A DNA stretch of 64,000 bases from Gamsiella multidivaricata (lineage: Eukaryota; Mortierellomycota; Mortierellomycetes; Mortierellales; Mortierellaceae), in NCBI RefSeq assembly GCF_025024155.1, contig NW_026251748.1, positions 265,879-329,878 on the forward strand. Reading direction: 5' to 3'. The position numbers and the translations under genes are program-made. Below the pieces are notes generated by a model. It saw nothing but the letters and a program-made list of their open reading frames with translations, made no database searches and had not been told where the DNA came from. Positions 56,134 to 64,000 of this stretch are shown here, one piece after another (position 1 is the stretch's first letter; each line of letters opens with the position of its first letter).

Positions 56134-59100
56134 CTAAATGCCAAGCCGTCGTTTACGCATAGGCGTCCCTGGTGCTCTGAACCCAGGCGTGGCGATCCTG
56201 AACCTCGCTTCTGCAGTTGATCCACCCGTTTTTGCATCCGCCGCTGCTGCTGCCACTGCGGCCGCTGCCTCTCGCTCTTCCTTCTCTCTCGTTTCCTTCA
56301 AATCCATCTCCAATGCCATCCTAGCCTCTCCTGCCTTGGTCGCTGCGCGCTTCTCGCGATGCGTGTACGATTTCTCCTTGACCGAGTAGAACATGGGCCC
56401 CAGTTCTGCCAACCAGTGTGGGTCCACGGATGTGACACACTGCATGTACTCCTTAGACGTCATGACCAGTTCGTGGTAGACAATGTAATCCGGGTTGTAT
56501 CCGAGCCCATACAGGGCCGAGGTCGGGTGTAAGTGACAGGGCATACCCGTTCGGCAGTTGACGTACTCGCCTAGTGCCTTGATCCTTCCTGCCTGGTGGA
56601 AATAGGCCGAGCAAATGCATTTCCGGATAATGTCCCAATCCGTATTGCAGGACACATACGGCATCTTCTCAGCCTTCATCATATCCATGAGCTGGGATCG
56701 GACCTCGCGCGCCTTGCGCATCGCCTTTGGCTGTACGAAATGCTTCACGCACCAATCGTCCCGATACCCGTTTGATCGCCATTGCGTGTAGACGTTCAGC
56801 AATGTCAAGTGATCACTCTCGGGAACAAAGAACTTTTCTCGCGCGGCATCAGATTCCTCGAGTCGCTCCTTGGGTCGGTAGAACACTGTTGGCACCGACA
56901 GCATGGATACGATCGTCACAATCTCTGCTGTGCAGCCCATCTTTTCTGCTACGATCAGCATTTTTGCCAAGGACGGTTCAGTTGGAAAGACGGCCATTTT
57001 TTTGCCGAGTGGTGTCAGTTCGCCCGTGTTGTCCAATGCTCCTTGAATCCAGAGTTGATACATCGAGTTAAGCAAATTGTCCTGAGGTGGCGGATCCATG
57101 AAATCAAACTCGAGTAAGTTCTTGACATTCAGCGATTTAAGCTGCAAGACAACCGTCGCCAAGTTGGTTCGCTGGATCTCAGGAATCGGGTTCACAAACA
57201 TCTCATAAACGAACGCTTGCTCCGTGTACAACCGCCATGACGTTCCGGGCCCCGTTCGTCCTGCACGACCAGATCGTTGGTTGGCATTCGCCTGAGAGAT
57301 GGGTGTGATCTGAAGCGAGTCCATACCAATTTTAGGGTTGAAGACTTTCAGCTTCACATATCCTGCGTCGACCACATAAAGGATACCATCGATCGTAAGG
57401 GAGGTCTCTCCGATGTTAGTGGCGACAACGCACTTGCGAGCATTGTTTTCACCGGGCTCAAAGATCTTGGCCTGCAGATCAGCTGGCATTTGAGAGTAGA
57501 TCGGCAAAACAGACAGGGGCGGCGCATTATCGATCTGAGCAAGTCGCTCGCTGATTACTTGACAAGTAATCTCGATATCCTCCTGGCCAGTCATAAAGAC
57601 AAGAATGTCTCCTGCTGGCTGACCCAGATGGATTGCCAAAACCTGCTTGACCGCGCTGTCGACATAATCCTCGCATGGCACCTTGCTAAACATAATATCG
57701 ACAGGGAATGTACGTCCAGGAATGGTGAATGTCGCAGCGTTTCCGTAGAATGATGAGAACTATCGTATCACAATATAACAGGAGAATACTTATTAGCACA
57801 ACAAGATCATCCGGACTCAACTACATGCAATCAATCCAATAGCAAAGCTGATAAAAAGGAAATACGTATACCTTGTCAGCATTCATGGTAGCGGAAGTAA
57901 CAATCAGCTTCAGATCGCGTCGCCTGGCCAGGATCTTCTTCATCAAACCCATCAGCACATCCGTGTTAAGCGACCGCTCGTGAGCCTCGTCCATGATAAT
58001 GACGCTGTAATGGTCCAGATCACCCTCACGAATTGACTCTCGTAGCAAAACACCGTCGGTCATGTATTTGATTACGGTCTCCGAAGAGGTCACGTCCTCG
58101 AAGCGAATGGCATACCCAACTGTCGATCCCAGCTTGCAGCCCACTTCCTCAGCAACACGTCGGGCGACAGACATGGCAGCGACTCGTCGAGGCTGCGTAC
58201 ATCCAATCATGCCAGAGGAGCTGTATCCGTCCTCATGCAAGAACTGCGTCAACTGTGTTGTCTTTCCAGAACCAGTCTCGCCAACGACCACAATGACTTG
58301 GTTGTCCCGGATGACGCCCATGAGTTCCTCCCTGACCGCAAACGCTGGTAGATACTCTCGTTGTTCCCTGATCGACTTTGATTTCGCGAATACACTAACG
58401 GCCTCTGAGGTCTTGAGATGGGATGCAAACTGTGAATCACCCTTGCCATCCAAATCGTCCTCATCATCGTTGTTCGCCTTGGTCTTGGCCATCGCCTCGG
58501 CAGCCTCGGCATTGGCCTTATCCTCGGGGTTCTCCAGTCCCATGACATTCCCTAGTGCTGTTCCGGCCACCTGGAACTTTGGTGCCGCCTTCATGCGCTC
58601 TGCCTGCTCGCGCTTCTCTCGAACAAGAGCACTGCCCTTCCTTGAAAAGATTGCCATATCAGATGTGGGGTCCTTGACCGACTGCACAGCCTCAACCTGC
58701 TTTGTGAAAACCACTCGACCATCCAGGAATGGGGGCTTGATATCGTGGACAAGCAGGTGGACTCGAGCCTCGGCATCATCATCAAAATCAGTATCAACCT
58801 CCTTTCGCTGGAAGACACCTGATGTTAGCATTCGGTTGGTTTCCCACATCTCATTGTCCTTATTGTACTGTGCTTGCCGAGCCGAAATCTTTTTCATCTG
58901 CTTCTTTTCCAGCTCCTCTTCCTTCTTGGCGTCATGCTCCTCATAGTCGGCGAATGGGTTGTGGATGTCGTCCATAGCTCCTCCTGTCTCCTCCATGCTA
59001 TACCATTCGCGATCAACCTGACGCTGTTCGCTTTCCCACTCATCCCTATCTGGGATATCATCCAATCTATCATCTGGGAAGTCGTCGACTCTGTCGTCAT

Positions 59101-60516
59101 AAGCCGTTGACGAGACGCGCGGCGTGACAGTATCCCAGGCAGAGGTTCCGCGCCCCTGCGTTGGCGGCCTATAGTCTATTAGTAAGAAGATTGTTAGTAA
59201 AAAATCCGAGTCAACCCTAGTAAACAAAGTAATCAACAGGAAACTGCGCTTACCTCTTCGTGGGGTCAAGCCGCCGAGAAATACACTGTCTGTGTTGCGA
59301 TCCATCCTCGAAGGTGTGGCGTCCCATTCACTTCGGTTAGTGCGCTGAGTTCGCGATCCTGCAAGTTCGCCTCGTCGTGGTGTGAATGGCTCTCGGGCTC
59401 GATCATCACGTTTGTCTGTTGGTCTCCTATCCCTGTCATCACGTCGGTTCCTCTCGCTACTATCGCCTGACCGATATCGATCCCTATCCCGATCACGATC
59501 GTTACTACGGTCCCAATCTCGATCTCTACTTAATCTCGAACCTCCTCCGCTGTACCTGTCTCGATCTCTATTCCTGTCGTCATCCCGATCCCTATTCCGC
59601 TCGCGGCTGTCCTGTGCTTTGTCATACAGTCCCCCTCTAGCCCTGTCCCGTTGTCTCCGTTCCTCTGTCCGACGCAGTGCCTCTTGGCTGACGCCTCCAG
59701 GATGGGAAGGTGTTTCCATACGCTTCGTCCGATACTGCGACTGTACGGCGCGCATGCTAGAGGACTTTCCTGATGATGTGTCCCGATCCGTCATCTCCAC
59801 GTCCTGTGAGCTGCCTTGATCTACTGAGCGGCCGTCGCCATCCTTCCATTCGTCCTCGACTTGCAACTTAACCCTCTTGGCATCTGCCTGCTTAGCAGCG
59901 CGCTCCCGTTCCTCCCGCTTCTCCTTGGCCAGTTTGTCGAGTCCCAGACGTGAGACACCCACTGGTACAGCGGGCACTTTGAAGACATGTCGCTCATCGC
60001 CTGCAGGTTTTCCTTTTATTATCAGTCCTCCAGGCAAAACCGGTGCTGGCGCCTCCTCGTCGTCGTCGTACGGGCGTGTGAAGTTTGACATGGCAACATA
60101 TGGTTCTTGAATGGATGCCTTGTTCCGTATGCCGTCCTGCTTCCTGTCAGTTGATCCTGATCCGCCTTCCTCTGTTGAAGGACCACTGACGCCATACTCG
60201 CGATCGTGGGTTTGTATCTTTGTGTAGACATCGAACAAAAACTCGTCCTTGAACTTTCCAAACGCAGCACAGGCTATTTCGGTTGTAGTATGGCGCAAAG
60301 AAGGCTCGTATTATGAGTGAGTTGGACCTCAAGAAGTTCTGGTAAAAGCTGTTCAGTTCATTCTTATTTCCTGGTTGACTTGCCTTTGACGAATCCTTGC
60401 GCCTGCTTGTGATTCCTTGCGATCTGGATGACCTGCCTAGCAAGCAGATCATTGGCATTGACGAGGTTCAGTGCACGTGAGAGATCGATGGCGATCTGAT
60501 GCTCCAAATCGGACAT
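56134..60516 (-). CDS. PRP16: Pre-mRNA-splicing DEAH-box helicase Prp16/DHX38
   Basis: Spliceosomal ATPase that remodels the complex between the two catalytic steps. Start [17 protein letters not shown] at 60516; the first intron (about 60375-60290) has alternative joins. The N-terminal third is Arg/Asp-rich (RDRDRD-type) with [20 protein letters not shown] and [13 protein letters not shown], all signatures of this family. Helicase motifs: [11 protein letters not shown] (I), [10 protein letters not shown] (Ia), DEAH (II), TSATM (III), [22 protein letters not shown] (V), [12 protein letters not shown] (VI). The C-terminal HA2/OB region includes [17 protein letters not shown]. Introns at 57871-57760 (ADK|FSSFYGN) and 59253-59176. 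The latter is 78 bp, in frame and stop-free. Stop at 56134. Identification is secure. Confidence 0.94.
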
Positions 60517-61817
60517 AATGAACAAGGGAGGATGAAGGTGAGGTTGTAGACCATGCACCACCATTCGAAGCCAAGGAAGGATACTTACTTTGGCCGTGGC
60601 TGACGATCAGATGTAATAAAAAAATGCGTTCAAAGTTAAATTTACAGTGCTTTCTTGCCGTAAAATCCTAACGACGACTAATTTCCTGGGATCCAAAGAC
60701 GGGCGGATAGGCCACTCAGAACCCGTCTGCCTGTAAGCACTCGCAAATGAAGATGAGGTATACTACGGGATCGCTGCAAAAGTTGGTTTAGAATGTATCC
60801 CTCTGTCTGTCAGAAATTTTGGGTGAGGAAAACATTAATTTGGTGTGGAATATCATTTTAGAGAGGGCGACTTTGCTTGCCAATACTCACTATTGAAGTA
60901 TTACGAATCTGGGATGTAAAGGCATGAATCAAGGCACAAACTACCCTTCGATTTGTAGCAAGGGCATAGGAAGCGGTAGCGTAAAAAACATTTAAATACA
61001 ATATTGTAATATCGTAGTATTATAGGAAAAAGTTACGCACGAAGGAATACGGGAATACGTGGACCCAGGTCGCTGCGCTGGGTTCTGATAGATGTTTTTG
61101 CGCCGGAGTTGTTTCAACAAGATCAACTCAGAAAGGAAAGTTGAAGGTTACTCGGGTGATTGAGCAGTTCCAGGGGCCCAAAAGCCACTTCTTACGATTA
61201 CAAAACGACGACGATGCTAGGACCTTTGCAGCAACTCTTTCTCGTCTTTTGCGCTTTATGTCGCCCTAGATATCTGCATCTTAAGACGCCGACCAAAAGC
61301 CACTACCTTTATTACAAATACCTCAGCACGGCGCCCCAAGGTTCCTACAGGGTCAGGTATGCAGCATTTTGTCTGATGATTAGTCTAAGTTGCTGCACGC
61401 CGTGTGCTAGGATAGCACATTGGACCATGCCAAAAAAGAGTACAGCCGGTGTGCGCCCAGGATCTGATAAACGATAGCGCTTAGGTGACAGTCAAATTGC
61501 GGTTGTCTCGGTTGACATATTGACCTCATAATTTCCTTTTCGGGGCTAATTATCTTCTCTGCACTTAAGCGACTTTACTTAACTTCTGCGCGTGCCTGGT
61601 CAATCGTCTCCCTGCTCATCTGTTTACCTTTTGCACTAAACTCCCTTCGACGCGACTTTTCGTCTATAAAAAACAACACTCGCGAGCTCACCTCGCCTTT
61701 CTTTCCTTCTCTTTCATATATCCTCATTTAGACAAATAGCCATCCTCCAGCTCCTCTCTTCTTATCCACCCTTCACCACACTCCACACCACACCACACAC
61801 AATCACCCTTGCTCGCA
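60517..61817. other. Divergent promoter region, PRP16 / ribonucleotide reductase
   Basis: About 1.3 kb without recognisable coding sequence. AT-rich around 60960-61030. The right end is the promoter and CT/CA-rich leader of the reductase gene (TATA at 61665). Confidence 0.6.
61650..61670 (+). promoter_or_regulatory. MCB-like ACGCGA and TATAAA of the RNR2 promoter
   Basis: ACGCGA (61650-61655), close to the ACGCGT cell-cycle box used for S-phase genes in yeasts, sits ten bases before TATAAA (61665-61670). The ATG follows about 150 bp downstream. The arrangement fits G1/S-regulated expression, but this is inferred from motif similarity only. Confidence 0.45.
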
Positions 61818-63131
61818 ATGTCCACCACCGCCTCCAAGACCCACGAAGCCGATCTCCAGATCACCGCTGGCCTCGCCTCCAAGCTGAATGAGATGAAGGT
61901 CTCTGAGCAAGACGAGCCCCTCCTCAAGCCCAATCCTCGCCGCTTCGTCCTCTTCCCTATCAAGTTCCACGAGGTCTGGCAGATGTACAAGAAGGCTGAG
62001 GCCTCCTTCTGGACCGCTGAGGAAGTCGATCTCTCAAAGGACATGCACGACTGGGAGAACCGTCTCTCTGAGGATGAGCGATTCTTCGTCTCCCACATCC
62101 TGGCTTTCTTCGCCGCCAGCGACGGTATCGTCAACGAGAACCTACTGGAGCGCTTCTCGAACGAGGTCCAGATCCCTGAGGCAAGATGCTTCTATGGATT
62201 CCAGATCATGATTGAGAATGTCCACTCAGAGATGTACTCGCTCTTGATTGACACATACGTCAAGGAGCCCGCTCAGCGCGAACATCTCTTCGACGCAATT
62301 GATACCAGTAAGTTGTTTTTATTGTGTTTTTATATACTGATGGATTCATCCCCCACCCATTGCTGTTGACCCTAGGCTACGTTCATTTGTTCATTGGGCA
62401 CGAAAAATGGCTTGTGTTATTCAACTGTCGCGTCTTTAATCTTATTTCTGGTCCCCTCATTTCCTGACAAGCCGTACGCTGTTTACAGTATATTTACCTT
62501 TGCCACATACTGACCTTGCCTCTCTGGCTTTCTTCATTTTTCAATAGTCCCCTGCATCCGTAGGAAGGCTGCCTGGGCCTTGAAGTGGATCTCTGACGAG
62601 AATTCGACCTTTGCGGAGCGCCTCGTTGCCTTTGCCGCCGTTGAGGGTATCTTTTTCTCTGGTTCCTTTGCCTCGATCTTCTGGCTCAAGAAGCGTGGTC
62701 TGATGCCCGGTTTAACCTTCTCGAACGAGCTTATCTCACGCGACGAGGGTCTTCACACCGACTTTGCTTGCCTGCTCTTCTCGCTCCTGCGCCAGCGCCC
62801 TGGCCAAAAGCGTGTCAATGCCATCATCACTGAGGCTGTCGCTATCGAGCAAGAATTCTTGACCGATGCCCTGCCCGTGATGTTGATCGGCATGAACGCC
62901 AAGCTTATGAAGCAGTACATCGAGTTCGTCGCCGATCGTCTCCTGGTTGCCCTCGGCAACCCCAAGCACTACAATGTCGAGAACCCCTTCGACTTCATGG
63001 ACTTGATCTCGCTTCAGGGCAAGACCAACTTCTTCGAGAAGCGTGTTTCGGACTACCAGAAGGCCGGTGTCATGTCGGGCACCGCCGCTGACAAGAGCAG
63101 CAACACTTTCACCCTTGATGCTGACTTTTAA
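61818..63131 (+). CDS. RNR2: Ribonucleoside-diphosphate reductase small subunit (class Ia R2)
   Basis: Supplies the diferric-tyrosyl radical for deoxyribonucleotide synthesis. Exons 61818-62307 and 62548-63131 join in phase ([16 protein letters not shown]), 357 aa. Iron ligands in family order: Asp102 (ASDGIVNEN), Glu133 and His136 (ENVHSEMY), Glu196 (AAVEGIFF), Glu230 and His233 (RDEGLH). The radical Tyr140 is the last residue of ENVHSEMY. The C-terminus NTFTLDADF is the heptapeptide tail that docks on the large subunit. All metal ligands are present, so this is an active Rnr2-type rather than Rnr4-type subunit. ATG context GCAATGTCC; leader CT/CA-rich. Confidence 0.95.
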
Positions 63132-63463
63132 AAGATAACATCCATTCCGCCATCATTCCTTCATTGTTCTCTTGTATACTATTATTCTCTTTATTTATGT
63201 AGCACCATCCGAGTCTTTCAACAATACAGAATTGTCGGCCTTTTTTTTTTTCTCATGTGCCTGAAGTCGAATGACAACGCGTTAGGTCATATTCCACTTG
63301 TTCGTTTTTTGAATTGTGATGACAGATGCCATTATCGATGATGATATGTTTATGCGCCAAACCATTTTATTCCCAATACCGTTGAAGGCCTTTCTGAAAA
63401 AATAAAATAAAAAAAATTTAATGTGGCAAAACGAGTGCCGTCGATCAAGCCGAGCATGATTGC
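63132..63463. other. 3' flanks of RNR2 and the lectin gene
   Basis: 332 bp between convergent genes, with T-rich and A-rich runs (63241-63252; 63396-63419) that probably include both polyadenylation sites. Nothing else seen. Confidence 0.5.
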
Positions 63464-64000
63464 CTAGAAGCGCTTCATGTTGTTGTTTCCCTTTGACAAC
63501 TTGAAAGCCATGACCAACGCCCCGAAGACGGCGCAGGCAGCCAGGAACTTGAGATACCACATCACGCCAGTCTTCTTTTGAGGAGGAGGGGTGTTGTTGT
63601 TTTTCTATTGGCAACAAAAAAAGCAAAAGGCATTTGGATAAGCAATTACTGTGATTAAAACAGGAGCGTGTTGACGACCATTACGCCCTGACACGCGTTT
63701 CACGACATACTTTGATGGAATAGTCGGTCTTCGTGAGGGTGTTGGTCGTGACAGAGATGATATCGTGGTTGTCATGGACCTCGCCCGTAACCGATGTGAA
63801 ACCGAGGTATGGGATCGCGGGCAGCTTGACGTCCGTCAACGTGAAGCAGTCATCCCATTGATCCCATGCCTTTGTCTGGAGCTTCAGCTATTTCGAATGA
63901 GGGCCAGAGAATAAAACAATATTAATAAACGCGTCGTCTTTATGAGCACCATACGGCGGTTGTGCTTTGGGATCCATTGCAAGGTTCCTTACATTCAAGA
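63464..64000 (-). CDS. L-type lectin cargo receptor (VIP36/ERGIC-53/Emp47-like), 3' part
   Basis: C-terminal part of an ER-Golgi lectin; the N-terminus lies beyond the window. Exon 63887-63711 encodes LKLQTKAWDQWDDCFTLTDV and then AIPYLGFTSVTGEVHDNHDIIS, the conserved last strand block of legume-like lectins (GxxSxTGxxxDNHDI). Exon 63604-63464 encodes a Pro/Asn linker, a transmembrane segment (MWYLKFLAACAVFGALVMAF) and a short cytosolic tail LSKGNNNMKRF. The tail lacks a clear KKxx retrieval signal and ends in Phe, which could act as an ER exit signal. The join SIK|KNNNT keeps phase. An upstream exon probably ends at about 63992 (donor GTAAGG on the minus strand), less certain. Confidence 0.8.

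Noticed and set aside
60374..60564. A separate small gene at the Prp16 5' end
   Set aside because: [17 protein letters not shown] and the following sequence reads naturally into the fungal Prp16 N-terminus across a short intron, so it was merged with that gene.

Overview
This is a nuclear window from a fungus, most likely an early-diverging, Mortierella-type (Mortierellomycota) species. Genes carry several short GT-AG introns (about 70-250 bp). The protein set is fungal: a WSC-domain wall sensor, a GPI-anchored repeat protein, a MetX-type acyltransferase, Tom1/HUWE1, Rad4 and a Prp16 with a fungal N-terminus. It also has animal-like features that Dikarya mostly lack: two Frizzled-like seven-pass receptors, an Angel-type nuclease and a kinesin-7. 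The placement is inferred from gene content and was not tested by any search.

Layout. 1-1.8 kb: wrecked pogo/Tigger DNA transposon. 2.1-6.6 kb: secreted M14 metallocarboxypeptidase convergent with a WSC membrane protein. 7.8-11.4 kb: RAD4/XPC. 13.2-20.4 kb: tandem pair of Frizzled-like receptors on the plus strand. 20.47-25.46 kb: a mobile-element island with a 383-bp MITE bounded by a perfect 9-bp target duplication, a tRNA-Arg(CCG), telomere-like repeats, a duplicated relic, and an apparently complete PIF/Harbinger element with both genes and 17-bp terminal inverted repeats. 26.0-29.7 kb: kinesin-7-like motor with a 6-nt micro-exon. 29.9-43.1 kb: giant HECT ubiquitin ligase of the Tom1/HUWE1 type. 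43.5-45.0 kb: homoserine/serine O-acetyltransferase. 45.7-46.9 kb: GPI-anchored EQDDP-repeat protein. 48.2-49.9 kb: bHLH factor. 50.9-53.3 kb: Angel/CCR4-type nuclease. 53.7-54.2 kb: ribosomal protein eS30. 55.2-56.0 kb: DJ-1. 56.1-60.5 kb: Prp16 spliceosomal helicase. 61.8-63.1 kb: ribonucleotide reductase small subunit. 63.5-64.0 kb: 3' end of an L-type lectin cargo receptor.

Apart from the receptor pair and the two Harbinger genes, neighbours share no pathway, as expected of a eukaryotic chromosome. Exon joins were worked out by hand from splice motifs, reading phase and remembered family consensus. Most are supported by phase, but single-base errors are possible. The first exons of the WSC gene and eS30, one RAD4 junction and the first Prp16 junction are unresolved.
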